Below are positions 15,441 to 23,754 of a stretch of 64,000 bases of DNA, piece after piece (position 1 is the first letter of the stretch; every line of letters starts with the position of its first letter). A program made the position numbers and the translations under genes. Source of the DNA: CAIYRG01 sp964494505 (GTDB lineage Bacteria > Pseudomonadota > Alphaproteobacteria > Micropepsales > Micropepsaceae); contig CAZBRO010000004.1 in the NCBI GenBank assembly GCA_964494505.1, forward strand, positions 124,001 through 188,000, written 5' to 3'. A model generated the notes under the pieces. That model saw only the letters and a program-made list of their open reading frames with translations, had not been told where the DNA came from and searched no databases.

Positions 15441-16499
15441 TCAGATGATTTTCCAACTGGCTGCGAACTTGGAGACGACCCTGGCTATCTTGTGGGCGTC
15501 CAAACTCTTCTTAGAAAGGATGCGGCTCATGCCCGGGTACTTGATCTCCTGACTTTTTCCATTGTTCCAATACTCCAAATAGCAACAGGGGGCCGGCTCG
15601 GATACAGGAAAAGAGAAGCCGCAATAAATGTGACAATCATTCCACGACCGCTGGATTTTAAATAAACCAAAACCGAGGTGGTGTTCTGAGATAGACCCGT
15701 CTTCAAATTGTTCATGGGTATATCCGGGGCCCCAAACTCGCCATTTTGCTAGCTGCGGATGCAGTTCTTGCAGAAGACGTCGTACGTCACCGAGCAGTTC
15801 CAGACAGTTGTGAGCGATGCCGAAGCCGGCTCTCGGAACTACCTCTCCATGGCTACTCGTATTTGAGACTTTGGCCAGTAGCACGCGCAGATCCTTCAGG
15901 TGCTTTTCTGTAATATCTTCGCGGTAGGCCATCCCATTTTCCTCCAGATACTTGGCAAAGGCATCGCATAGGAACTGATCCGTTCCGCGGCATTTTGTCT
16001 GACGTAGCGCGCGGCAAATATCCTGCCAACGGAGGGACTTAACGCCTTCTTGGTTCAATTCTTTTTTCGTGACCTCTGGCCAGTTCTTCGTGATAGCGAC
16101 CAGAATATGCGTTTTGTGATCCTTATAACGCCGAAGCTGCTCTTTGCTGAGACGGCTGCCCACTTTGCTTTCTAGCCAGATTGGTTGGTGTATTGCTGTT
16201 CGCTCCAAATTAGCTTGTGATGCGGGGCGGAGGCATAAGTCGGGGCGGCCACCTCCATCCATCGGGGTAGCGGGCTGATAGACACATTCCCATTTCTCGG
16301 CTTTCGGGACACGCCCAGGCCCCCTGAGCCTGCCTTCGTTCCAAATTGTGTTGAGCACCGCTTGCGCAAAGACCGGCGAATTCATAAAGCAGGCCCGGAA
16401 TAGGCGGGACAGATAATTCTCAGCATCTCGGAGATTCCGGCCAGCAATTACTCCGAAAAACTCTTGATGCTCACGATTCGATCGGTTTGATGGAATCAT
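15441..16499 (-). CDS. PD-(D/E)XK nuclease-like protein of unknown role
   Basis: A 352-residue protein with a plausible PD-(D/E)XK core: D in GGGRPDLCL (about residue 87), then E110-S-K112 in PIWLESKVGSRLSKEQL, followed by a helix with YKDHK. Such cores occur in restriction enzymes, repair nucleases and defence proteins. The C-terminal half is rich in aromatic residues and cysteines and is unfamiliar. Its DNA is visibly poorer in GC and its codon choice differs from all neighbours, and it sits beside a toxin-antitoxin pair and a gene remnant, so recent transfer is likely. I use the ATG at 16499; a TTG lies one codon upstream. No partner methylase or helicase is adjacent. Confidence 0.65.
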   Translation of the reverse strand: MIPSNRSNREHQEFFGVIAGRNLRDAENYLSRLFRACFMNSPVFAQAVLNTIWNEGRLRGPGRVPKAEKWECVYQPATPMDGGGRPDLCLRPASQANLERTAIHQPIWLESKVGSRLSKEQLRRYKDHKTHILVAITKNWPEVTKKELNQEGVKSLRWQDICRALRQTKCRGTDQFLCDAFAKYLEENGMAYREDITEKHLKDLRVLLAKVSNTSSHGEVVPRAGFGIAHNCLELLGDVRRLLQELHPQLAKWRVWGPGYTHEQFEDGSISEHHLGFGLFKIQRSWNDCHIYCGFSFPVSEPAPCCYLEYWNNGKSQEIKYPGMSRILSKKSLDAHKIARVVSKFAASWKII

Positions 16500-16599
16500 C
16501 AATCACCACGCGAAAGAAATGGGTGAGTAACCGATTTGCATAGCGTGCATTAGTTGCGAATGCTGAATTGTAATTGTGCGCACCGTGTCCACGTCTCCG

Positions 16600-17367
16600 T
16601 CATCCCGGCTTCTTGAATTTGAAATAGAACTTGTCCGACTTGTCGCCGATCCCGCCCTGCCCCGGCACGCGCGCCGTGTGCGGATCGCCGGCATTGGCGA
16701 GGGCCTTGCTTTCTCCCTCCAGCACGAAGCCCGCCGACAGAACCTCCTTCTTCACCAACTCGGGATCGATGCGGTGCAGCGTCCCGGTGTCGCGCGCGCC
16801 CGATCCTGCAGCCGCGACATGATCGATGATGACGTAGAGCCCGCCGGGCTTCAGCGCCGCGAAGATCGCCTTGTCCATCGCCACCGTGTCGGCGAAGAAC
16901 ATGCCCGGGTTCTTGAAGTCGTGATAATTCTGCGCCGTCCACACGACATCGACACGTTCCGGCACTTTCAGGTTTGAGAAATCCTGATCCGACACGGAAA
17001 CATTCGCATAGGCCGGATCGTTGGTGACCGGCTTGATCTGCGCCTTGATGTTGTTGTTCAGCGTGGCGAGATTGATCGCGTAGACGTGGCCCTTGGGACC
17101 GACGGCGGCGCTCAGAAGGCGCGTGGAATAACCGCCCGCCGGTATCAGTTCGGCCACCGTGTCGCCCGGCTTCACGCCCGAGAAGCCCAGCATGACCGCG
17201 GGCATTCTGTCCGCGTCGCGGTCGGTGTCACTCTTGGGACGGTGCGGGTCGGCAATGGCCGCCTTGACGAAGGCCGGCACGTTGGGCGTGGCGCTGAAGC
17301 TTGCGCCGCCCGATAAAGCGAGCGATCCGGCGGCGGCGAGGACGGCAAGGGCGATGCGGATTTTCAT
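16600..17367 (-). CDS. Exported class I methyltransferase-like protein (copy 1)
   Basis: A 255-residue protein with a signal peptide (MKIRIALAVLAAAGSLALSG) and a Rossmann methyltransferase-like domain. The motif I region reads VAELIPAGGYSTRLL, a weak version of the E/DxGxGxG SAM loop, followed by GHVYAINL, VDVVWTAQNYHDF and FAALKPGGLYVIIDH, all of which match COG4798-type predicted methyltransferases. The C terminus ends DKFYFKFKKPG. Export is puzzling because SAM is cytoplasmic. It is a paralogue of the gene at 17516, with which it is in tandem, separated by a 16-bp repeat array. Start ATG at 17367 follows GGGAG. Confidence 0.8.
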   Translation of the reverse strand: MKIRIALAVLAAAGSLALSGGASFSATPNVPAFVKAAIADPHRPKSDTDRDADRMPAVMLGFSGVKPGDTVAELIPAGGYSTRLLSAAVGPKGHVYAINLATLNNNIKAQIKPVTNDPAYANVSVSDQDFSNLKVPERVDVVWTAQNYHDFKNPGMFFADTVAMDKAIFAALKPGGLYVIIDHVAAAGSGARDTGTLHRIDPELVKKEVLSAGFVLEGESKALANAGDPHTARVPGQGGIGDKSDKFYFKFKKPG

Positions 17368-17434
17368 GTTTTTGCTCCCGAAAGTGAAAAGCCGCCGGCC
17401 GATGAAGACCGGCGGATTCCGATGTGCGGCTCTC

Positions 17435-17510
17435 ATCCTTCGACAGGCTCATCTATCGACAGGCTCATCTATCGACAGGCTCATCCTTCGACAAGCTCAG
17501 GATGAGGCTC
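17435..17510. repeat. Four tandem 16-bp units of the CTTCGACAGGCTCA repeat family
   Basis: Units begin at 17435, 17451, 17467 and 17483; the middle two are identical (ATCTATCGACAGGCTC). The last unit runs into AGGATGAG, completing a palindrome with the CATCCT of that unit. The same stem sequence occurs at 24590, 38119 and 42737. It lies at the 3' end of the methyltransferase-like gene at 17516. Confidence 0.85.
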
Positions 17511-17515
17511 GTTGC

Positions 17516-18265
17516 CTAGCGGGCGGGCTTGCGGAATTTCAGCATGATCTGGGACGAGCCCTGGCCCGAGCGTTTGGTCAGGTCATCGGCCGGATTCATC
17601 ATCGCATTGCTTTCGGCCTCCAGCATGAAGCCCGCCGCCGTCACTTCGTCCTTGATCACCTGCGGATCGATCCGGTGCAGCGATTGCGTTAGGGTCATGC
17701 CCGATCCGGCCGGTCCTACATAGTCCGTGATGACATAGAGGCCGCCCGGCTTCAGCGCCGCGAACGCGGCTTTGTCCAGAGCCTTGGTGTCGGTCTTGAA
17801 CATGCCCGCGTTCTGGTAGTCGTGATAATTCTCCGACGTGAAGACGATGTCGACCGGTTCAGGCAGTTTCAGCTGCTCGCCCGGCGTTTCGACCACCGAC
17901 ACATTGCCGTAGGCGGCAGTGTCCGCGACGATGGGATTGACGCCGGTCTTGAAGCGCTCGTTCAGGGTCGGCAGGTTGGTGGCGTAGATGTGGCCCGTGG
18001 GTCCGACCACCTTCGCCAGCAGCCGCGTTACATATCCCCCGCCCGGAACCAGTTCGGAAATCTTGTCGCCGCGCTTGGCGCCGATGAAGGCGAGCAGCTC
18101 GGCCGGATGGCGCACCGCATCCCGATCCTTGTCGGCTTGCGGCCGGTTGGAATCCGCGATGGCGGCGGAGATGTCCGCCCCCGCCTGCGCGGCGATGGAC
18201 ACAACCGGATAAGACATCAGCAGTCCCGCAGCAGCAGCGGCGGCAACGATAATGCGGCTCCTCAT
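17516..18265 (-). CDS. Exported class I methyltransferase-like protein (copy 2)
   Basis: A 249-residue paralogue of the preceding entry. It has its own signal peptide (IIVAAAAAAGLLMSYPVVSIAAQA), the degenerate SAM loop ISELVPGGGYVTRLL, GHIYATNL, VDIVFTSENYHDY and FAALKPGGLYVITDYV. The shared SDxDRDA(V/D)RxPAE segment near the N terminus is also conserved between the copies. Start ATG at 18265 follows ACGGGAGAA. Being first in the minus-strand pair it probably drives both. Function and acceptor are unknown. Confidence 0.8.
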   Translation of the reverse strand: MRSRIIVAAAAAAGLLMSYPVVSIAAQAGADISAAIADSNRPQADKDRDAVRHPAELLAFIGAKRGDKISELVPGGGYVTRLLAKVVGPTGHIYATNLPTLNERFKTGVNPIVADTAAYGNVSVVETPGEQLKLPEPVDIVFTSENYHDYQNAGMFKTDTKALDKAAFAALKPGGLYVITDYVGPAGSGMTLTQSLHRIDPQVIKDEVTAAGFMLEAESNAMMNPADDLTKRSGQGSSQIMLKFRKPAR

Positions 18266-18414
18266 ATATTTTCTCCCGTGATTTGTCGGCGGCACCATAT
18301 CAGCCTCCCCAATTCCCCACCAAGCGTCTTGTGCTTTAGGAGAGCGATGCCCTTTCCCGCCGCGGGTTCAACTTTCCGTGGCGGGCCAGGGCCGTTTTCG
18401 ACGGGAGGGAGGGT

Positions 18415-19902
18415 CTACGCCGCGGCGGCGGAAACGGCGGTGGTGCTGGCGGCGGCGGGGGCCACGCGCACCGGAATTTCAACCGTAACGGTGGTGCCGA
18501 TGTTTTCTTCGCTTTCGATGCGCATCGAGCCGCCGTGCTGTTTGGCGAGGGCCGCCACCAAAGCGAGCCCCAGCCCGGTTCCGGTCTGTTGCGGAATCCC
18601 GGCCTGATTGTGCACCTGCACAAAGGGCTGTCCGAGCCGTGGCAGATCGTCAGCCGGAATGCCGACGCCGGTATCCTCGACGGAGAGCGTCATGCTGCCG
18701 CCGTTCGAATTGGCGCGGATGGTGATGCGTCCACCGGGCAGCGTGAATTTGATCGCGTTCGACAGGAGGTTCAGCAGAATCTGGCTCACCGCGCGGCGAT
18801 CCGCGAACAGAACGAGAGGCCGGGCCGGAACCTCGACGACGATTTCGAGCCTGGTTTCGCTTGCCCGCTCGTTCATCAGCGCAACGATTTCGCCGATCAC
18901 CCGGTTGAGATCGAATTCCTCCGGCGTCAATTCCAGCTTTCCCGCTTCGATCTTCGACATGTCGAGCACGTCGTTGATCAACCCGAGAAGATGCGAGCCC
19001 GCATTATGGATAAGGCCCGAATATTCGCGATAGCGGCTGTGTCCGAGCGCGCCGAACATCTGCCCCTCCATGATCTCGGAGAAACCGATGATGGCGTTGA
19101 GCGGCGTCCGCAATTCGTGGCTCATATTCGCGAGGAATTCGGATTTCGCCCGGTTGGCCGCATTGGCGCGTTCTTCCGCGGCGAGCGATTCCCGGTTCGC
19201 GTTGCGCAGCTCGGCGATCAGCGTTTCGCGTTCCAGCTCCAAACGCTTGGTGCGCTCGAAGCGGCCATGAATGCCGCGCGCCTGATTGACCACCAGAACG
19301 ATATAGGTGATGCCAATCGGCAGAAGGGTCAGGCGTCCCGACAGCATGTTGTTTGTCATGACCGCAAGCAGCGAGCAGGAGATCACGGAAACGGCGCCAA
19401 CCGCGGCCGCGGTGTGCATGGCCACCATGATCGAGAGCGAGCCCAGCGTGCAGGCGAGGATCAGCACCACGAACAGGCGGTTGGCGACGATCTCCGTGTG
19501 ATACATGGAGATGACGAGGCCGCACCACACGACGGCGAGCACCAGCGTCATTGCCGCGATCAGATGGGCGCGTTGGCGAATCTGTCCCACGATATCGGCC
19601 GCCGGCGCGGGCTTGCGGGTGAACAGATACTCATTGAGCAGGCAATTCGCGGCCAGGATGGCGAAGACGGCCGCAGGCGGAGCGAGGGCAATGCCATAGG
19701 CATGCGCCGTCAGCAAGACGGTCAGGCCGGCAAGCGGCAGCGCCCAATCCAGGCGCCGGATGCTCGATTGGACGAATTGGAGCTGTGCTTCGACGATGCG
19801 CGCTTCGTCCGGCGTCTCAGGATTGAGCGACGCGGCAATGCGCGCCGGAAGACGCGACACCGCGTTCAGGACGTTCTGCAATGCTGCCAAGGCCTTCGGC
19901 AT
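18415..19902 (-). CDS. Membrane sensor histidine kinase, DivJ/PleC-like
   Basis: A 495-residue kinase. Residues about 55-205 form five or six membrane helices, a short coiled region with EERANAANRAKSEF follows, and the phosphoacceptor His is about residue 262 in MSHELRTPLNAIIGFSEI. The segment after it (MFGALGHSRYREY) is characteristic of the DivJ/PleC branch of alphaproteobacterial kinases. The ATPase domain has NLLSNAIKFT (N box), VEDTGVGIP (G1) and TGTGLGLALVAALAKQHGG (G2). No response regulator is next to it, so it is an orphan. The C terminus is Ala/Pro-rich. I prefer the ATG at 19902 over a TTG seven codons upstream. Confidence 0.9.
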   Translation of the reverse strand: MPKALAALQNVLNAVSRLPARIAASLNPETPDEARIVEAQLQFVQSSIRRLDWALPLAGLTVLLTAHAYGIALAPPAAVFAILAANCLLNEYLFTRKPAPAADIVGQIRQRAHLIAAMTLVLAVVWCGLVISMYHTEIVANRLFVVLILACTLGSLSIMVAMHTAAAVGAVSVISCSLLAVMTNNMLSGRLTLLPIGITYIVLVVNQARGIHGRFERTKRLELERETLIAELRNANRESLAAEERANAANRAKSEFLANMSHELRTPLNAIIGFSEIMEGQMFGALGHSRYREYSGLIHNAGSHLLGLINDVLDMSKIEAGKLELTPEEFDLNRVIGEIVALMNERASETRLEIVVEVPARPLVLFADRRAVSQILLNLLSNAIKFTLPGGRITIRANSNGGSMTLSVEDTGVGIPADDLPRLGQPFVQVHNQAGIPQQTGTGLGLALVAALAKQHGGSMRIESEENIGTTVTVEIPVRVAPAAASTTAVSAAAA

Positions 19903-20039
19903 CGACTGTTGTCCTAGCGTCAAGGAATGCGCGCTTTGTGCGCTTAACCCATTGACGGCGCTTAACGGTGGATAGTGCGCCCGGGTCCGTTAACTTCCAT
20001 TTAACGCCGTACTTGAGCGCGGCTGAAAAACGCCTGCAA

Positions 20040-20819
20040 TCAGAGGACGATGGATTGCGGATCGAGGTGTGCGAAAGGGTTTCCGAACAAGCCCGGTTGC
20101 GTACGCGCAAGTGTCTCGACATGCCGGACGATTTCGCGCCAGCCGGCCAGGATTTCGGGGCCGGTGCGGCCGCGCGCGAATACGGGCCCTTCGATGGCGA
20201 TTGCGGCAATCGGCCGGTTTTGGGCGAGCACCGGAAAGGCGATGCTCGAGGGGCGGCCGCCGTCGCTATCCCCTACCGCAAAGCCGCGCGCCCGTGTGGC
20301 CGCGAGTTCGTGGTCGAGCATATGCAGGGGGCTGGAGCCCTGCTCCGCCGTCCAGGCGCGATAGTCCATGATTTCCCCCGGCGCGAGGAAGGCGAGGATG
20401 GCTCTGCCCGCATAATGCTGCCCGAGCGGGCGAGCTTCGCCGAGCGGGGGCGTATTGGTGACTTCGGCGGTGCCGGGGGCCGACGCGACACGCAACCCAT
20501 ACCAGCCGAGCCGCGCATGCAGCGATGCGGTCTCCCCGCTCAGCGACGCAAGCTGGCGCAGATAGGGCAGGACGGCCTCGCGCATGTGGAAGCCCGCAAT
20601 CAGGCTTCGCTGCAAGCGCTCGGCGCCTCCGCCAAGCACGTAGCGCGATGAGGCCTGGTAGCGCCGCACCAGATCGGCGCGGGCAAGTGCATCGAGACTG
20701 CGGAACACCGTGCCTGGCGGGAGCGACAGCGCGTGCGCGATTTCGGTGACGCTGAGCGCCCGATCCGAGCGGCCGACGGCTTCGAGAATGCGCAGAGCGC
20801 GTTTGGCCGAACTGCTCAT
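20040..20819 (-). CDS. IclR-family transcriptional regulator 1
   Basis: A 259-residue IclR regulator. Residues 5-65 form the winged helix-turn-helix (SVTEIAHALSLPPGTVFRSL) and the rest is the effector-binding GAF-like domain, with the FPVLAQNRPIAAIAIEGP strand pair typical of the family. IclR proteins bind small carboxylates or aromatics and often control a neighbouring divergent operon. Its ATG overlaps the stop of the second IclR gene (ATGA), so the two are translationally coupled and probably act on the operon at 21736 together or on different ligands. Confidence 0.9.
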   Translation of the reverse strand: MSSSAKRALRILEAVGRSDRALSVTEIAHALSLPPGTVFRSLDALARADLVRRYQASSRYVLGGGAERLQRSLIAGFHMREAVLPYLRQLASLSGETASLHARLGWYGLRVASAPGTAEVTNTPPLGEARPLGQHYAGRAILAFLAPGEIMDYRAWTAEQGSSPLHMLDHELAATRARGFAVGDSDGGRPSSIAFPVLAQNRPIAAIAIEGPVFARGRTGPEILAGWREIVRHVETLARTQPGLFGNPFAHLDPQSIVL

Positions 20820-21646
20820 GCGCGGCCGAGAAAGGGCGGCGCCGGGAACGCCTGCGCCTCCCGCTCCAGGGGTTCCAGGATGGCGCGCATCCGCGGCAGC
20901 AGCGCCTCGATGTCGGGGAGATCGAAGCGCTCGCGCGGGCCGCCGATGGTGACGATGGCATGAGCGCGGGCCTGCGCGTCGCGGATGGGAAAGATCGCGT
21001 AGGCCGCGCTGGAAAGAAGCGGATTGCGCCACAGCACATAAGGTACGGCGCGAATCGCGCGGACGTCTTCCCAGACGCCGGCAGCGGTCTCGCTCGGCGG
21101 GTCGGGGAAACGGCCCGGCCGGCGCAGCGGCGCAGCGGCGGCAAGGTATCCGGCGATCTCCGCATCCGTAAGATGGGCGAGGAGTACGCGCGACATCTTG
21201 GTGCAATGGAGCGGCACGGGGCTGCCGCGCTGGCTTCGCAGCACGCGTGCGCCTTGCGCCTGGATATCGTCCACCGTCACGCGGTCGTGGCCCACGATGA
21301 TGGAGAGATAGACGCTCTCCGCGGTCAGCGCGTGCAATTGCTCCAGTGCGGGGCGCGCCAGAGCGACGATGTCGGTTTCGCCGCTTGTGCCAACGCCGAG
21401 CGCAAGCACGCGAGGCCCGAGCTGGTAGCGCTCGCCCGATGGGTCGCGGGTCAGATAACCCTCGGCGGTAAGCGTCGTGAGCGCGCGATGGACCATGTTC
21501 TTGCTCATGGAGAGCGCGCGGGAAAGCTCGGTCACACCGCGCGGCTCGCCCGATTCGGCAAAGGCGAGGAGCACGCTGAGCACGCGCTGCGTCGCCTGGT
21601 TGCGGTAGCGCGGCGGCTCTGGGATGGCAGGTTCGGCGAGGGTCAT
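20816..21646 (-). CDS. IclR-family transcriptional regulator 2
   Basis: A 276-residue IclR regulator with a short N-terminal tail, a winged helix at about residues 18-80 (GVTELSRALSMSKNMVHRAL) and an effector domain containing VYLSIIVGHDRVTVDDIQ and a Cys in VPLHCTKMSRVLLAHL, the stretch that contacts ligand in IclR relatives. It is only distantly similar to IclR 1. It is divergent from the hydrolase/LLM operon with 89 bp between starts, the usual arrangement for a regulator of that operon. Confidence 0.9.
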   Translation of the reverse strand: MTLAEPAIPEPPRYRNQATQRVLSVLLAFAESGEPRGVTELSRALSMSKNMVHRALTTLTAEGYLTRDPSGERYQLGPRVLALGVGTSGETDIVALARPALEQLHALTAESVYLSIIVGHDRVTVDDIQAQGARVLRSQRGSPVPLHCTKMSRVLLAHLTDAEIAGYLAAAAPLRRPGRFPDPPSETAAGVWEDVRAIRAVPYVLWRNPLLSSAAYAIFPIRDAQARAHAIVTIGGPRERFDLPDIEALLPRMRAILEPLEREAQAFPAPPFLGRA

Positions 21647-21653
21647 GGCCTGT

Positions 21654-21683
21654 TTGACACCGGCGACGGCATCCCGATAGGAT
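21654..21683 (+). promoter_or_regulatory. Probable sigma70-type promoter of the hydrolase/LLM operon
   Basis: A perfect TTGACA (21654-21659) is followed after 18 bp by TAGGAT (21678-21683), about 50 bp before the ATG at 21736. The interval to the start contains TTCACATACTAGAA, a weak inverted repeat that could be an IclR site. Confidence 0.5.
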
Positions 21684-21735
21684 TGAGAAGTAAAAAGAAT
21701 TTCACATACTAGAACAAATAGGGAGGTGGGGCAAC

Positions 21736-22560
21736 ATGGGTGTAGCGGCCCCCGAATTGCGCCGGCTCGACGTTACCGGCTGCGCCATCGAATATTCCGA
21801 GCGCGGCAAGGGACGGCCGCTGCTGTTCCTGCACCCCGGCCACCCCTCGGGGCGCGTCGATCCTGGCGCCCGCGTGTTCGAGCTGCTTGCGGAGAATGCG
21901 CGCGTGATCGCGCCGACGCATCCGGGCTTTGGCGCCACGGCGGCGCCCGCGCACCTGACCAATGTGGACGACCTCGCTTATCTGTATCTCGACCTGATGG
22001 AGGCGATGAACCTTCGCGATTGCGCGGTTGTGGGCGTCGGGTTCGGCGGCTGGATCGCGGCCGAGATGGCGGTGAAGAATTGTCAGCGCATGTCGCATCT
22101 GGTGCTCGCGAACAGCGTCGGCATCAAGGCGGGCGACCGCGAGACCCGCGACATTGCCGATATCTATGCGGTGACGGACAAGCAGCTCGCCGAACTCGTC
22201 TATGCCGACGTGAAGGCGATGATGCGCGATCCGAAGTCGCTGCCGGAAAGCGAACTCATCATGATGGCGCGCTCGCGCGAAGCCACCGGCCGCTATGGCT
22301 GGACGCCCTATCTGCACGATCCGAAACTGAAGCAGCGGCTCCATCGCGTGCAGGTTCCCGCGCTGGTTCTGTGGGGCGAAACCGACCGCGTTGTGACGCC
22401 CGATTACGGCCGTGCCTTCGCTGCGGCCATTCCGGGCGCACGCTTCGCGGCAATCGCAGGCGCGGGCCATTTCCCGCATCTCGAACAGCCCTATGATTTT
22501 GCCGCCCGCATCAAGGATTTCGTCGAGGAGACCGGTTTCGTCAAGGAGATTGGCCGATGA
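21736..22560 (+). CDS. Alpha/beta hydrolase-fold protein lacking the nucleophile serine
   Basis: A 274-residue alpha/beta hydrolase of the MhpC/esterase type: the oxyanion region FLHPGHPSG, the cap with WTPYLHDP, the acid region LWGETDRVV and the late histidine in GAGHFPHLEQP are all present. The nucleophile elbow, normally G-x-S-x-G, reads G-V-G102-F-G, so the serine is a glycine (codon GGG at 22039). Unless another residue substitutes, ordinary ester or C-C hydrolysis is not expected. It has GGGAGGTGGGG before the ATG and overlaps the LLM gene by ATGA, so it is the first gene of the operon. Confidence 0.85.
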   Translation: MGVAAPELRRLDVTGCAIEYSERGKGRPLLFLHPGHPSGRVDPGARVFELLAENARVIAPTHPGFGATAAPAHLTNVDDLAYLYLDLMEAMNLRDCAVVGVGFGGWIAAEMAVKNCQRMSHLVLANSVGIKAGDRETRDIADIYAVTDKQLAELVYADVKAMMRDPKSLPESELIMMARSREATGRYGWTPYLHDPKLKQRLHRVQVPALVLWGETDRVVTPDYGRAFAAAIPGARFAAIAGAGHFPHLEQPYDFAARIKDFVEETGFVKEIGR

Positions 22561-23747
22561 GAGTCTTCCAATTCACCGAACAGCCCTATCCCGACGCGTG
22601 GAACGACCACAACGGCTCGCTGCGCGTCAATCTGCCGAACCGCAAACTCGATCCGGTGCACGCGGCCGACCTGTTCCACCGCTATTACGACGAATGGCAA
22701 TTGGCCGACGAACTCGGCCTCGACATCATGCTGAACGAGCACCACGCAACGGCGACCTGCATGAGTGCGGCTGTTGTCATCGGCCTATCGGTGCTGTCGC
22801 GCATCACCAAGCGGGCGCGGCTTCTGGTGCTGGGCTACCCCATCGCGAACCGTCCCGATCCGCTGCGCGCCGCCGAAGAACTCGCCACCATCGACGTGAT
22901 TTCGCGCGGGCGTCTGGAAATGGGCTTCGTCCGCGGCGTGCCGCAGGAAGTGCCGATCGCGAATCTGAATCCGGTGTTTCAATCGGAACGTTTCTGGGAA
23001 GCGCACGATTTCATCATGAAGGCGCTGACCAGCCACGACGAGCCGTTCAACTGGGAAAGCGCGAATTTCCAATACCGGCAGGTGAATGTGTGGCCGCGCT
23101 GTTATCAGCAGCCCCATCCCCCCGTATGGAGCACGACGGGAAGCACCCAGACGGCGCGCAAGCTCGGCACCTATGGCTATGTGATGGCGACGCTGGGCAC
23201 CGGCTACGACACGCGGCGGCTGTACGACGCGTACCGGCGCGGATTTTCGGAAGCCCGCGGCGGCGCGGCGGCGCCCGCGGACCGCTTCGCCTATCTCGGA
23301 CTGGTTGCCGTGGGCCGGACCGAGGAAGAGGCGCGGCGGCGGGGCGAACTGATCGCCTCCTATCCGCGGTCGTCGTCCATCGTGTTCATGCCGTTCCGCA
23401 ATCCGCCGGGCTATCTCTCCGTCGAGGATAATGTCCGTATGCTGAAGGGTGAGGGCAAGCCCAGGTCGTATACCAAGGACGGGCGCGTGGTGGAGATGGC
23501 CACCGGAAGCGTGCAGGATTTGATCGATGCGGGCGTGCTGTTCTGCGGGACGCCCGATCAGGTGTACGACCAGATCGTGGATTTCGTCGAGCATTGCGGC
23601 GGGATGGGCAACCTCCTGATGATGGGCCACGCCGGGCCGATGTCGCACGAGGACACGGTGGAGAACCTGACTTTGTTCGCCAAGGAGGTGTTCCCGCGGC
23701 TGAAGGAATTGCGCCAGCCCGAACCGGTTGCCGCGGCCGCGCAGTAG
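22557..23747 (+). CDS. LLM class flavin-dependent oxidoreductase (luciferase-like monooxygenase)
   Basis: A 396-residue luciferase-like monooxygenase. The TIM-barrel core shows HHATATCMSAAVVIG, the RARLLVLGYPIANRPDPLRAAEELATIDVIS block and RLEMGFVRG, all typical of the bacterial luciferase superfamily. Members oxidise substrates such as alkanes, sulfonates or cyclic ketones with FMNH2, while some branches use F420; sequence alone does not decide. Two alpha/beta hydrolase genes flank it in one operon, which suggests oxygenation followed by hydrolysis of an ester or lactone. F420 synthesis genes occur 40 kb away in this window. Confidence 0.88.
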   Translation: MRVFQFTEQPYPDAWNDHNGSLRVNLPNRKLDPVHAADLFHRYYDEWQLADELGLDIMLNEHHATATCMSAAVVIGLSVLSRITKRARLLVLGYPIANRPDPLRAAEELATIDVISRGRLEMGFVRGVPQEVPIANLNPVFQSERFWEAHDFIMKALTSHDEPFNWESANFQYRQVNVWPRCYQQPHPPVWSTTGSTQTARKLGTYGYVMATLGTGYDTRRLYDAYRRGFSEARGGAAAPADRFAYLGLVAVGRTEEEARRRGELIASYPRSSSIVFMPFRNPPGYLSVEDNVRMLKGEGKPRSYTKDGRVVEMATGSVQDLIDAGVLFCGTPDQVYDQIVDFVEHCGGMGNLLMMGHAGPMSHEDTVENLTLFAKEVFPRLKELRQPEPVAAAAQ

Positions 23748-23754
23748 CCGCCTC

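Noticed and set aside
17435..17498. Four evenly spaced repeats as a possible CRISPR array
   Set aside because: The 16-bp units are directly joined without spacers and no cas gene is present; the unit belongs to a dispersed palindrome family.
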